Shown: one piece after another, positions 8,625-17,795 of the stretch | Layout: each line of letters begins with the position of its first letter | How positions within the stretch are numbered: position 1 is the first letter of the stretch | Assembly (NCBI GenBank): GCA_964520475.1 | Contig: CAZFNS010000001.1 | Location: 124,001 to 188,000 of the forward strand | Length of the DNA: 64,000 nt | Origin: Ruminobacter sp964520475 | GTDB taxonomy: Bacteria; Pseudomonadota; Gammaproteobacteria; Enterobacterales; Succinivibrionaceae | Direction of reading: 5' to 3' | Position numbers and translations under genes: made by a program | The notes under the pieces: model-generated | Database searches by the model: none | What the model was told of the DNA's origin: nothing | What the model saw: only the letters and a program-made list of their open reading frames with translations

Positions 8625-9562
8625 CGGCACCGGACCGGCGGGGCGATCCCGGCGAAGCGGTTATGGAGCTTAACCGGAAGATGCGCGACGAAACCTTCGA
8701 CGGCATCACGCCCTTTATCTTCAACGATTGCGATCTGCGGGGCGGCATCGTCCGGACGCGGGACGCCCTGCGGGATCTCATCGGGGACCACCCCTACCCG
8801 CGCTGCGTCCGCGATCTGCTCGCCGAGATGCAGTCCGCCGTGTGCCTCATGACCTCCATCATGAAATTCGAGGGGGAGATCATGCTGCAGCTGCGCGGCG
8901 GCGGGAACCTCAGGTACGCCATCCTGAACAGCAACGAAAAGCACGAGACCCGGGGGCTCGCGTCCCTGGACGGGAAAATTCCCGAAGACGCCTCCTTCCG
9001 GGATCTGCTTTCGGACCGGGCCGTCCTGACCATCACCGTCATGCCGAACCGGGGCAACCGCTACCAGGGGATCATCGCCCTCGAGGGGAACACGCTCGCC
9101 GAGTGCCTGGAATCCTACTACACGCGCTCCATGCAGATCCCCACGAGGCTGTGGCTCTTCTCGGACGCGAACTGCTCCGGCAAGGCGGCCGGCCTGCTGA
9201 TCCAGGCCCTGCCCTCCGGGGACCGGGCGAGGCAGGAGGAAGATTTCGCGCGCGCGGGCCTGCTCGCGGACACCGTCACCATGGCGGAAATCCTGACGCT
9301 GACGGACCGGGAGCTCCTGTACCGCCTGTACCACGCGGAAAACGTCACCGTCTTCGGCGCGCGCCCGGTGACGTTCAGGTGCTCGTGCTCGCGCGAGCGC
9401 TACCGGGACATGCTGACGCAGCTCAACCCCGACGAGCTCGCGCGCATCCTGCAGCAGGACGGGCAGATCACCGCGGAATGCCACTGCTGCGGCAAAAAAT
9501 ACGTGTTCGGCCACGAGGACGTGATCGGCATCATCCGGGACGCGAAGAGCCACCGGATGTAG
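8621..9562 (+). CDS. hslO: Redox-regulated chaperone Hsp33
   Basis: Hsp33 is a cytosolic holdase switched on by oxidative unfolding. I start it at the ATG at 8621, which overlaps the hslR stop (ATGA); the frame is open further upstream only as a shadow of hslR. The 313-residue product ends with the zinc redox switch, a CxC pair (Cys254, Cys256) and a CxxC pair (Cys287, Cys290); an extra Cys289 lies between the last two. The core pattern PTRL-LF and LYRLYHAENVTVF agrees with the E. coli protein. Its terminator is at 9615-9649. Confidence 0.94.
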   Translation: MTAPDRRGDPGEAVMELNRKMRDETFDGITPFIFNDCDLRGGIVRTRDALRDLIGDHPYPRCVRDLLAEMQSAVCLMTSIMKFEGEIMLQLRGGGNLRYAILNSNEKHETRGLASLDGKIPEDASFRDLLSDRAVLTITVMPNRGNRYQGIIALEGNTLAECLESYYTRSMQIPTRLWLFSDANCSGKAAGLLIQALPSGDRARQEEDFARAGLLADTVTMAEILTLTDRELLYRLYHAENVTVFGARPVTFRCSCSRERYRDMLTQLNPDELARILQQDGQITAECHCCGKKYVFGHEDVIGIIRDAKSHRM

Positions 9563-9614
9563 AAGTTCCGGACAGGCGCCCGGGAGCGGGGCCGCGGGGG
9601 CGGAAAGAAAAAAG

Positions 9615-9649
9615 AAAAAGGGGGAACGCCGGACGTTCCCCCTTTTTTT
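9615..9649. terminator. Bidirectional intrinsic terminator between hslO and amtB
   Basis: A perfect stem GGGGGAACG / CGTTCCCCC with a 5-nt loop is flanked by an A-tract on the left and seven T on the right. The two convergent genes hslO (+) and amtB (-) both end just outside it, so it can terminate both transcripts. Confidence 0.9.
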
Positions 9650-9670
9650 ACCCGTGCGCCGGGACGCGGA

Positions 9671-10981
9671 CTACATGAAGTTGTAGGCCCGCTCGCCGTG
9701 GGTCGTCAGATCCAGACCCTCGCGCTCCTCGTCGGGCGGAACGCGCACGCCGCCGAAGATCCTGCCGGCCGCGAAGAAGGCGACCGCCGAGACAATCCCG
9801 CACCAGACGATCGAAATGATCACGGAAACCAGCTGGCCGGTGAACTGTCCGGAGATCGATTCCCAGCCTTCCTTGAAGCCCGTGCCGCCCATATCGGGGG
9901 AGCAGAGGACGCCGGTGAGCAGAGCGCCGGTTATGCCGCCCACGCCGTGGACGCCGAACACGTCGAGAGCGTCGTCGGCCCGCAGGACTTTCTTGAGCCA
10001 GTGGATGCCCCAGAGGCAGAGCACGCCGGCGGCGAGCCCGATAATCAGAGCCCCGCCGATGCTGACGTAGGCGCAGGCCGGGGTTATGGCCACCAGGCCG
10101 GCGACCGCGCCGGAGCAGGCGCCGAGCAGGGACGGCCGGCGCAGCAGGATCCATTCGGCGAACAGCCACGAGAGCGCGGCGGCGGCCGGGGCGACGCAGG
10201 TGTTGGCGAAGGCGAGCGCCGCCACGCCGTCGGCGGAGAGCTCGGATCCGGCGTTGAAACCGAACCACCCTATCCACAGCAGCGAGGCGCCGATCATGGT
10301 TACGACCAGGCTGTGCGGCGTCATGTTCTCGCGGCCGTAGCCGATGCGCTTGCCGGCGAAGTAGGCGCCGGTGAGGGCGCACACCGCGGCGTTGATGTGC
10401 ACGACGGTGCCGCCCGCGAAGTCGTACGCGTGCCAGGCGGAATCGATGTAGCCTCCGCCCCAGACCATGTGGCAGAGCGGGATGTAGCAGAACGTGAACC
10501 ACACGGCGATGACGAAGAGCAGCGCGCTGAACTTGATGCGCTCGGCGAACGATCCGATGATCAGGCATCCGGTGATGCCGGCGAAGGCGCCCTGGAAGGA
10601 AAAGAACGTCAGATCCGAAAGCGTGCCGTTAACGTCGTTCGGGGTGACGTTCAGCATCAGCAGCTTGTCCAGGTTGCCCACGAAATTGTTGAGCAGTTCC
10701 CCTCCGTTCGTGCCGAAGCTCAGGCTGTAGCCGTAAACGGCCCACAGCACGAAAAGAAGCGAGAAAATCACCACCGACTGCGCCAGCACGGACAGGATGT
10801 TCTTCGCCCGCACGAGCCCTCCGTAGAAAAGCGCGATCCCCGGGACCGACATCAGTATCACCAGGGCGGCGCAGATCATGACAAAGCCGTTGTCCGCGGT
10901 GCTCACCGTGCCTTCGGCGAATGCCGCCGGGGAAGACAGGAGCAGGGAAACGGCGCCGGCCGATTTAAGCAAATTTTTCAT
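9671..10981 (-). CDS. amtB: Ammonium transporter AmtB
   Basis: AmtB is a trimeric inner-membrane ammonium channel. The 436-residue protein has a signal peptide (to about PAAFA) and eleven hydrophobic segments. Pore residues are recognisable: the twin histidines (GGTVVHINAAV and DVFGVHGVGG), a Trp in HMVWGGG, and a Phe in GWFGFNAGSE. I prefer the ATG at 10979-10981 because AGGAG lies 6 nt before it; the upstream in-frame ATG (10985-10987) directly abuts that AGGAG. No glnK is adjacent. A sigma-54-type promoter lies at 11021-11036, which implies nitrogen control. Confidence 0.95.
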   Translation of the reverse strand: MKNLLKSAGAVSLLLSSPAAFAEGTVSTADNGFVMICAALVILMSVPGIALFYGGLVRAKNILSVLAQSVVIFSLLFVLWAVYGYSLSFGTNGGELLNNFVGNLDKLLMLNVTPNDVNGTLSDLTFFSFQGAFAGITGCLIIGSFAERIKFSALLFVIAVWFTFCYIPLCHMVWGGGYIDSAWHAYDFAGGTVVHINAAVCALTGAYFAGKRIGYGRENMTPHSLVVTMIGASLLWIGWFGFNAGSELSADGVAALAFANTCVAPAAAALSWLFAEWILLRRPSLLGACSGAVAGLVAITPACAYVSIGGALIIGLAAGVLCLWGIHWLKKVLRADDALDVFGVHGVGGITGALLTGVLCSPDMGGTGFKEGWESISGQFTGQLVSVIISIVWCGIVSAVAFFAAGRIFGGVRVPPDEEREGLDLTTHGERAYNFM

Positions 10982-11020
10982 AGGCATCTCCTGAAATTAA
11001 AAAATCGTCATTCATTCCCA

Positions 11021-11036
11021 TGCAAGTTCTTTGCCA
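11021..11036 (-). promoter_or_regulatory. Sigma-54 (RpoN) promoter of amtB
   Basis: The minus strand reads TGGCAAAGAACTTGCA. It fits the -24/-12 consensus TGGCACGNNNNTTGCA except at two non-critical positions, with GG and GC exactly 10 bp apart. The start site would be near 11010, giving a leader of about 30 nt that contains AGGAG before the preferred ATG. I saw no clear NtrC site upstream. Confidence 0.75.
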
Positions 11037-11136
11037 ACCGTTCGCGCCGCGCGCGGGCCGGCGTTTTTCCGGCGGACTCCGCCGCGCCGGGCGGGGCGGG
11101 AAAATTCCCCCGGAGGGGAAAATCGGACATATATCA

Positions 11137-11166
11137 TTGGATAAGCGGGGGATTATCTAATAATAT
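11137..11166 (+). promoter_or_regulatory. Candidate promoter of bioH
   Basis: TTGGAT (11137-11142), 18 bp and TAATAT (11161-11166) form a reasonable sigma-70 promoter in an A+T-rich pocket. Transcription would start near 11173, about 40 nt before the chosen bioH ATG, which argues against the upstream in-frame ATG at 11173. Confidence 0.45.
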
Positions 11167-11211
11167 ATAGTTATGCCCCCTGTCCTTTCGGCCGGCCCCG
11201 GGAGAAGAAAC

Positions 11212-11991
11212 ATGAAACTGAACACCGAAATACTCGGCTCCGCCCATAAAAAAACGCTGACGATGCTGCACGGCTGGGGCGTTTCCTCCAAGATATTCTT
11301 CCCCGTCGCGGACTATCTCAAGGATTTTTACCGGATCGTGCTGATCGACATGCCCGGCTACGGCATAAACAGCAAGATCCCGGCGAACCGGTGCGACGGC
11401 ATCGTCGGATCCCTGCTCGAGACCATCCCGGACGACACCGCCCTGCTCGGCTGGTCCCTGGGCGGCATCCTCGCCCAGAAATTCTGCATCATGCACCGGC
11501 AGCCCATCAGCGCGCTGATCACGGTTTCGTGCTCCCCGCGCTTCCTGAGCGACAAAAACACCGGCTGGCCCGGCATCGACCCGGTCATCCTCAAAAAATT
11601 CTCCCGGGTCCTCACCCAGGCGAACGCCGGGGCGGTGATCGACAAGTTCCTCTCCATCCAGGCCATGGGTTCGACGCGCGTGCGCGAGGACCTCAAGGTC
11701 ATCAGGGATCTGCTGGCGTCGGTTCCCGAACCGTCCTACTACGAGCTCCAGGCCGGCCTGAAAACCCTGCTGGACGAGGACCTGCGGGACGGCATCGGCG
11801 GCATAGAATGCCCCTCGCTGCACATCTACGGCCGGAAGGACCGGCTCTGCCCCGTCTCCTCGAGCGCCTGCTGGGCGGGCGTGAAGAACAGCCGCACGGT
11901 GATTTTCGAAAACAGCTCGCACGCTCCCTTCATCACCGAAACGGCGGCCTTCAACGAAGAGGTCAGGCGGTTCCTCGACGCGTGCCCGTAA
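11212..11991 (+). CDS. bioH: Pimeloyl-[acyl-carrier protein] methyl ester esterase BioH
   Basis: BioH is an alpha/beta hydrolase that releases pimeloyl-ACP from its methyl ester, the last step of pimelate synthesis for biotin. I start it at the ATG at 11212, preceded by GGGAGAAG, giving 259 residues (E. coli 256). The nucleophile elbow GWSLGG places Ser82 at the E. coli number; the rest of the triad would be Asp210 (YGRKD) and His237 (SSHAPF). The oxyanion segment LHGWG is at 19-23. In E. coli gntX lies between bioH and nfuA; it is absent here. Confidence 0.9.
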   Translation: MKLNTEILGSAHKKTLTMLHGWGVSSKIFFPVADYLKDFYRIVLIDMPGYGINSKIPANRCDGIVGSLLETIPDDTALLGWSLGGILAQKFCIMHRQPISALITVSCSPRFLSDKNTGWPGIDPVILKKFSRVLTQANAGAVIDKFLSIQAMGSTRVREDLKVIRDLLASVPEPSYYELQAGLKTLLDEDLRDGIGGIECPSLHIYGRKDRLCPVSSSACWAGVKNSRTVIFENSSHAPFITETAAFNEEVRRFLDACP

Positions 11992-12006
11992 AATCCCCGG
12001 CGGCGT

Positions 12007-12037
12007 AAAAAAAAGCCCCGGCGTCCGGCCGGGGCTT
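12007..12037 (-). terminator. Intrinsic terminator of greB
   Basis: On the minus strand a perfect 10-bp stem AAGCCCCGGC / GCCGGGGCTT with a 5-nt loop is followed by an eight-base T-tract. It begins 6 bp after the greB stop. The plus side has no T-tract, so it mainly serves greB. Confidence 0.88.
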
Positions 12038-12042
12038 GCGCA

Positions 12043-12654
12043 TTATTTAACGAGCGTCTTGAGATACTCGTCCTTGATCTTTTTCAGTTCCTCGTCGCTC
12101 AGGATCTCGACCGGGGCGCCGTCGTTCTCCGCGCTGAAGGTGAAGCGCGGCTCGTCGATCTTCCCGAACCAGTCCTCGGCTTTGTAGGAGATTTTGTTGA
12201 CGTACCACAGCACCTTGCCCTTGGGAGTGATCACCTCCGCCTCGTCGTCGACCGTGCGGTTGAGGAGGCCCCGGGCCATCGGGCTCTCGTAGGAGATGAA
12301 ACCCCGGCGCCCGTACACCTCGGCGGTGTTGACGATGTGGACGTGCAGGATCTCGCCCGCCTCGTTCTCGATTTCCACGTATGCACCAAAATAGACCCGG
12401 TTTTCGCGCGCGCCCTGCTCGCTGCGGTCGAGGACTTTCACTTCCTTAAGCACGTCGGTCAGGTACTTCACCCGCCGGTCGATCTGGCGCAGCAGTTGCT
12501 TGTTGTACTGATAGTCGGCGTTTTCGCTGCGGTCGCCGAGGGACGCCGCCCAGGCGAGCTTCTCGACGACGCCCGGCCTGATTTTTTCCCAGATCTCGTC
12601 GAACTCCCGCTTGATTAAAGCGTGCCCTTCCCGCGTGACAAAATTAAAAGACAT
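12043..12654 (-). CDS. greB: Transcript cleavage factor GreB with C-terminal extension
   Basis: GreB enters the RNA polymerase secondary channel and stimulates cleavage of backtracked RNA. The start is set at the ATG at 12652-12654, which has GGAGG 8 nt upstream; the longer frame would start before that site and run through a terminator. The coiled-coil tip reads AASLGDRSENADYQY with catalytic Asp41 and Glu44. E. coli GreB (158 residues) ends near WYVNAIEYVKP; here the equivalent is WYVNKISYKAE and about 45 further acidic and amphipathic residues follow, giving 203 in total. Confidence 0.92.
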   Translation of the reverse strand: MSFNFVTREGHALIKREFDEIWEKIRPGVVEKLAWAASLGDRSENADYQYNKQLLRQIDRRVKYLTDVLKEVKVLDRSEQGARENRVYFGAYVEIENEAGEILHVHIVNTAEVYGRRGFISYESPMARGLLNRTVDDEAEVITPKGKVLWYVNKISYKAEDWFGKIDEPRFTFSAENDGAPVEILSDEELKKIKDEYLKTLVK

Positions 12655-12667
12655 CTTCGTAACCTCC

Positions 12668-12699
12668 AAAAAAACCATGCCGCGGAGGCGGCATGGTTT
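12668..12699 (-). terminator. Intrinsic terminator after pckA, inside the greB leader
   Basis: On the minus strand CCATGCCGC / GCGGCATGG with a 4-nt loop is followed by TTTTTTT. The T-tract runs straight into the greB Shine-Dalgarno GGAGG (12663-12667). It ends pckA transcripts and also stands directly in the path of any transcript reading into greB. Confidence 0.9.
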
Positions 12700-12735
12700 C
12701 GAAACGTGCGGCGTCAGCCCGCGCGGGGCTTCGCG

Positions 12736-14349
<1,614 letters not shown>

Positions 14350-14617
14350 GCTTGCGATCTCTCCAGATGTGTAAGAAAAGGTGTAATTGGATCGAAATGA
14401 TTTTAAAAGATCTGGACAAATTAATCTACAGGGAAGAGCCAAAAAAACACTAACTTTCTCACATATGCGCGCGGGCGTCGCGGCGGGGCGCGGAGCGGTC
14501 TCCGGCGGATTTCCCGGGGCTTGACAGACCCGTCCCGTTTGGCTATCTTTTCGGTGCGGGGCGGACGTCCGACCCGCGCGGGAAACCCCCGCTCCCCCTG
14601 CTTTCCGGTGATGAATC

Positions 14618-15265
14618 ATGGTAACCGTAACCCCCGCCGCCGAGGAATATCTCGCCCAGCTTCTCAAAACCCAGGCCCCCGGAACCGGCGTCAGGATTTT
14701 CGTGGCCAACCCGGGCACCCCCGGGGTCGAGTGCGGGATCCTGTACTGCCCTAAAAGATCCGTCGCCCCGGCGGACGAGATTTTCCCGCACCCCGGGTTC
14801 GACGTGGTGATAGACCCCTCGAGCCTGCCGTATCTCGAAGGCGCGGAGCTCGACTTCCGGCGCGGTGAGGACGGCAAGGGCGGTCTGACCTTCCGGGCGC
14901 CCAACCTCAGAAAATCCCCCCTCGGCCCCGGGGCCACCCTGCGGGAGAAGCTCGAGCTGTATTTCCGCACGACGGTCAATCCCGGGCTCGCCGCGCACGG
15001 CGGCTCCGCGAAACTGGAGGACGTGCGGGACGGCGTCGTCAGCGTCAGCTTTTCCGGGGGGTGCCGGGGCTGCAGTCTGGTGAACGTCACGCTGAAGGAC
15101 GGCATCGAGGCCGGCCTCCGCCAGGCTTTTCCCGGGCTCGTCCGGGAAGTCTTGGACGTGACCGAGCACCGGGTCACCGGCGAGACCTGGACGGAGCGGG
15201 ATCCCGGCGGCGGAGGCGGCCGGCCGGCGCCGGAAGATCCGGCGGGCGCGGCGGCGAAGGAATGA
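14618..15265 (+). CDS. nfuA: Fe-S cluster carrier protein NfuA
   Basis: NfuA delivers Fe-S clusters to apoproteins, especially under stress. The N-terminal half is an A-type-like domain (NPGTPGVECGILYCP) and the C-terminal half an Nfu domain whose CxxC is Cys149-Cys152 (GGCRGCSLVNVTLK), the same numbers as in E. coli. The protein is 215 residues against 191; the excess is a Gly/Ala/Pro tail after TEHRVTG. It is divergent from pckA across 268 bp. The terminator at 15286-15316 is shared with gpsA. Confidence 0.94.
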   Translation: MVTVTPAAEEYLAQLLKTQAPGTGVRIFVANPGTPGVECGILYCPKRSVAPADEIFPHPGFDVVIDPSSLPYLEGAELDFRRGEDGKGGLTFRAPNLRKSPLGPGATLREKLELYFRTTVNPGLAAHGGSAKLEDVRDGVVSVSFSGGCRGCSLVNVTLKDGIEAGLRQAFPGLVREVLDVTEHRVTGETWTERDPGGGGGRPAPEDPAGAAAKE

Positions 15266-15285
15266 GGGAATAAAGAGACGAAAAG

Positions 15286-15316
15286 AAAAGACCGGGGCGC
15301 GGGCTCCGGTCTTTTT
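15286..15316. terminator. Bidirectional terminator between nfuA and gpsA
   Basis: The perfect stem AAAAGACCGG / CCGGTCTTTT with a GC-rich 10-nt loop has A residues on the left and T on the right. The convergent genes nfuA and gpsA end on either side. Confidence 0.88.
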
Positions 15317-15342
15317 CCGCGCGGGCCGCGGGAACGGGCGGC

Positions 15343-16341
15343 CTACTCGGACTTCTGCGTCCGCGACAGCAGGGTCTTGGTCGCGTCGGCCGGCGATTTG
15401 CCCCGGAAGAGCACCTTGTAGATCTCCTCGCAGATCGGCATCTCCACGCTGTGCCGGCGGGCCAGCAGGTATACCTCCTCGGTGTTGCAGTACCCCTCCA
15501 CCACCTGGCCGATCTCCTTCATGGCCTCCTCCACGGTTTTGCCCCGCCCGAGAGCCATGCCGAACCTCCGGTTGCGGGACTGGTTGTCCGTGCAGGTCAG
15601 GACCAGATCCCCGAGGCCGGCCATGCCCATGAACGTCTGCGGCTGCGCCCCCATGGCGGCGCCGAGGCGCCGGATCTCCACCAGGCCCCTGGTTATCAGG
15701 GCGGTCCGGGCGTTGGCGCCGTAGCCGAGCCCGTCCGAAAGACCCGCGCCTATGGCGATGACGTTCTTGACGCACCCCCCTATCTGGATGCCGACGTAGT
15801 CGGGATTCTTGTACACCCTGAGATTGAGGCTGGAGTGGATCAGCCGGGAAAACTCCTCGGTGAAGCCGTCGTCGGATCCGGCCACCGATATCGCCGTCGG
15901 CATGCCCATCGCCAGTTCCCTGGCGAAGGTCGGGCCGCTGATGACCGCGAACGGCGTCCCGTCCCCGAATTCCTCGCGGACCACGTCGCTGAGCAGCTTG
16001 CCGCTTTTCGGCTCGACGCCCTTGGTGGCCCAGACGATCCGGTGCTCCGGCGTCATGAAGGGCTTCACCCGCCGCAGCACGTCGCGGAAGCCCGCGCTCG
16101 GCACGACCACCAGCAGGATGCCGGTGTTTCGCACGGCGAACCCGAGATCGCTCGTGACGTCGAGGGATTCCGGGAAAACCGTCCCCGGCAGGAAATCGCC
16201 GTTGGTCCGGGACTCGCTCATGGCCCGCACCTTCGCGGCGTTTCTGCCCCACAGCAGGATGCCGTTGCCGTTTCTCGCGAGCGAGATCGCCAGCGCGGTC
16301 CCGTACGAACCCGCGCCCAAAACTGATACCGCGTACTTCAC
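15343..16341 (-). CDS. gpsA: Glycerol-3-phosphate dehydrogenase [NAD(P)+]
   Basis: GpsA reduces dihydroxyacetone phosphate to sn-glycerol-3-phosphate for phospholipid synthesis. The 332-residue protein opens with a Rossmann motif (VLGAGSYGTALA) and contains the active-site region GGCVKNVIAIGAGLSDGLG and TRGLVEIRRLG. The start codon is GTG (16339-16341). It follows secB as in E. coli, but a terminator at 16366-16394 separates them, so expression probably needs readthrough or its own promoter. Confidence 0.95.
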   Translation of the reverse strand: MKYAVSVLGAGSYGTALAISLARNGNGILLWGRNAAKVRAMSESRTNGDFLPGTVFPESLDVTSDLGFAVRNTGILLVVVPSAGFRDVLRRVKPFMTPEHRIVWATKGVEPKSGKLLSDVVREEFGDGTPFAVISGPTFARELAMGMPTAISVAGSDDGFTEEFSRLIHSSLNLRVYKNPDYVGIQIGGCVKNVIAIGAGLSDGLGYGANARTALITRGLVEIRRLGAAMGAQPQTFMGMAGLGDLVLTCTDNQSRNRRFGMALGRGKTVEEAMKEIGQVVEGYCNTEEVYLLARRHSVEMPICEEIYKVLFRGKSPADATKTLLSRTQKSE

Positions 16342-16365
16342 TTGAACACCCGAAAGAGAATTAAT

Positions 16366-16394
16366 AAAAAAAGACAGAGTCTCGCGACTCTGTC
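16366..16394 (-). terminator. Intrinsic terminator between secB and gpsA
   Basis: On the minus strand the perfect stem GACAGAGTC / GACTCTGTC with loop GCGA is followed by TTTTTTT. It begins 16 bp after the secB stop. Confidence 0.9.
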
Positions 16395-16410
16395 CACCGC
16401 GGGATGGCGG

Positions 16411-16917
16411 TTACCGGCCGTCGTCGTTGCCGGCGGGCTGCCGGTCGGCGCCCTCGGCCCGCTGCTGCTGGGCCTGGAGCCTCTGCGCGTAGATCGCGTC
16501 GAAGTTCAGGGGCTGAAGCACGAACGGGGGAAAGCCGGCCTTGAGGATAAGCGAGCTCAGGGTCTCCCGAACGTACGGGAACAGAATGGACGGAACGGTC
16601 GCGTTGAGCGCGTGGGCGAGCTGCTGCTCGCTGAAGTTCTCGATGTGGACCAGGGCGGACTGGTTGACCTCGCACAGGAAGGCGACCGCGTCCTCCTTGG
16701 TTCTGGTGGTGACCGTGATCCTCAGGGTGACGTCGTAAACGTGGTTCTCGGGATCGATCTGCTCGTTCTTGACGTCGAGATCGATCTTGCTTTCCGGGGT
16801 CCACTCCTCGCGGAATACTCTCGGGGAATGCGGGGTTTCGAGCGAAATGTCCTTGCTGTAGATGCGAATCACTTCGAAAACCGGGTTGTTCTGTCGTGCC
16901 TGTTGTGCGTCAGCCAT
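16411..16917 (-). CDS. secB: Protein-export chaperone SecB
   Basis: SecB is a tetrameric chaperone that keeps preproteins unfolded and hands them to SecA. The 168-residue product (E. coli 155) contains the family blocks IYSKDISLETPHSP, LRITVTTR, CEVNQSALVHIENF and LFPYVRETLSSLILKAGFPP, ending with a Gln-rich, disordered tail. In E. coli grxC sits just upstream; here 180 bp without a gene separate secB from the YibN-like gene. Confidence 0.96.
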   Translation of the reverse strand: MADAQQARQNNPVFEVIRIYSKDISLETPHSPRVFREEWTPESKIDLDVKNEQIDPENHVYDVTLRITVTTRTKEDAVAFLCEVNQSALVHIENFSEQQLAHALNATVPSILFPYVRETLSSLILKAGFPPFVLQPLNFDAIYAQRLQAQQQRAEGADRQPAGNDDGR

Positions 16918-17097
16918 TTTAAAAATCCTTTGCCTGTGTGTTACCGCCGTCGTCCGCGCCGCGTCCTTCCTCCCCGCCCGGCGGGGTTTCCGCGCCTGCC
17001 GCGGCCCGGCGCATACCGGAATTATACGACAATTTGCGCATTTTGCAATTTCCCCGCTCCGGAAGGCGGGGGACGTCCCGAAAATTTGCCCGGGATC

Positions 17098-17547
17098 CTA
17101 TTTTCTGACCACGGGGTAGCTTTTCGAGATCCAGTCCTGCATCCCGCCGTTCAGCAGGACGCAGGCGAAGCCGCCCTTCTTGAGGTTCCGGGCGCACTTG
17201 TACGCGCTCGTGTCGTCGAAGCTTTTGCCCACCACCACGACGGTTTTGGCCCGGTATTTCTCGACGAGGGAGAACTTGCCGCTCAGCAGGTCCTCCGCCG
17301 GAACGCTCACCGCGCCGGCGAGATGGCCCCGGTCGTACTCTTCCCCCGGGCGCACGTCGGCGAAAACCGCCCGGTCGCGGTTGAACATCTCAACCGCTTC
17401 CCTCGAGCCGAGCAGCTTGACGCCGTCGACCCAGATGAGGACCTGGTAGTAGATAAAATACCCCAGGGTAATCACCCAGAGGAGGCTGATGATCGGATGA
17501 CGGCCGCAGAAGGAGACCGCCTCCGTGAGAAAGTCGAATGATTCCAT
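17098..17547 (-). CDS. yibN: YibN-type membrane-anchored rhodanese-like protein
   Basis: This is a 149-residue protein with one N-terminal transmembrane helix (about residues 17-36) and a cytoplasmic rhodanese fold (VFADVRPGEEYDRGHLAGAV). The loop that holds the catalytic Cys in active rhodaneses reads VVVVGKSFDDTSA and has none, as in E. coli YibN, so sulfurtransferase activity is not expected. Its neighbours secB-gpsA and the divergent gpmI match the E. coli locus. I use the ATG at 17545-17547; a GTG 6 nt upstream is possible. Function is unknown. Confidence 0.8.
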   Translation of the reverse strand: MESFDFLTEAVSFCGRHPIISLLWVITLGYFIYYQVLIWVDGVKLLGSREAVEMFNRDRAVFADVRPGEEYDRGHLAGAVSVPAEDLLSGKFSLVEKYRAKTVVVVGKSFDDTSAYKCARNLKKGGFACVLLNGGMQDWISKSYPVVRK

Positions 17548-17687
17548 AACCACGCACGCGCCGAACCGGCGCCGGAAAACGTCCGTCCGGCCCGCGCCGG
17601 GCCGGTTTCAGCGACATAATATACCACACGCCCGGCAATTTTGAAACCGCCGCGCGGAGGGACGCGATCCGGCCTGAATAATTTCAC

Positions 17688-17714
17688 GCGGCGCGGGTGC
17701 CCGCGCCGCTTTTT
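17688..17714 (+). terminator. Terminator-like hairpin upstream of gpmI
   Basis: GCGGCGCGG / CCGCGCCGC with a tight GTGC loop is followed by TTTTTAG on the plus strand. No plus-strand gene precedes it, and a TAAAAT -10-like box follows at 17719-17724. It could be an attenuator in the gpmI leader or insulation from spurious transcription. Confidence 0.5.
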
Positions 17715-17795
17715 AGTGTAAAATATTTAAGCGGAAAACCGTGAAAAAACCGCGGGCGGTATCGTGCAATCAACCTCACAAATTTAGGATACGTT

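Noticed and set aside
14440..14470. Possible CRP site upstream of pckA
   Set aside because: Only one half-site (TGTGA on the minus strand) is good; the second half does not match.
14350..15177. Upstream extension of the pckA frame (813 codons in total)
   Set aside because: It runs antisense through nfuA and adds low-complexity sequence before the canonical PCK start; the ATG at 14347-14349 has a Shine-Dalgarno and gives the family length.
17098..17547. Rhodanese-like protein without the catalytic cysteine
   Set aside because: E. coli YibN, which has the same locus and anchor, also lacks the Cys in this loop as I recall its sequence, so this is a family trait and not a new loss.
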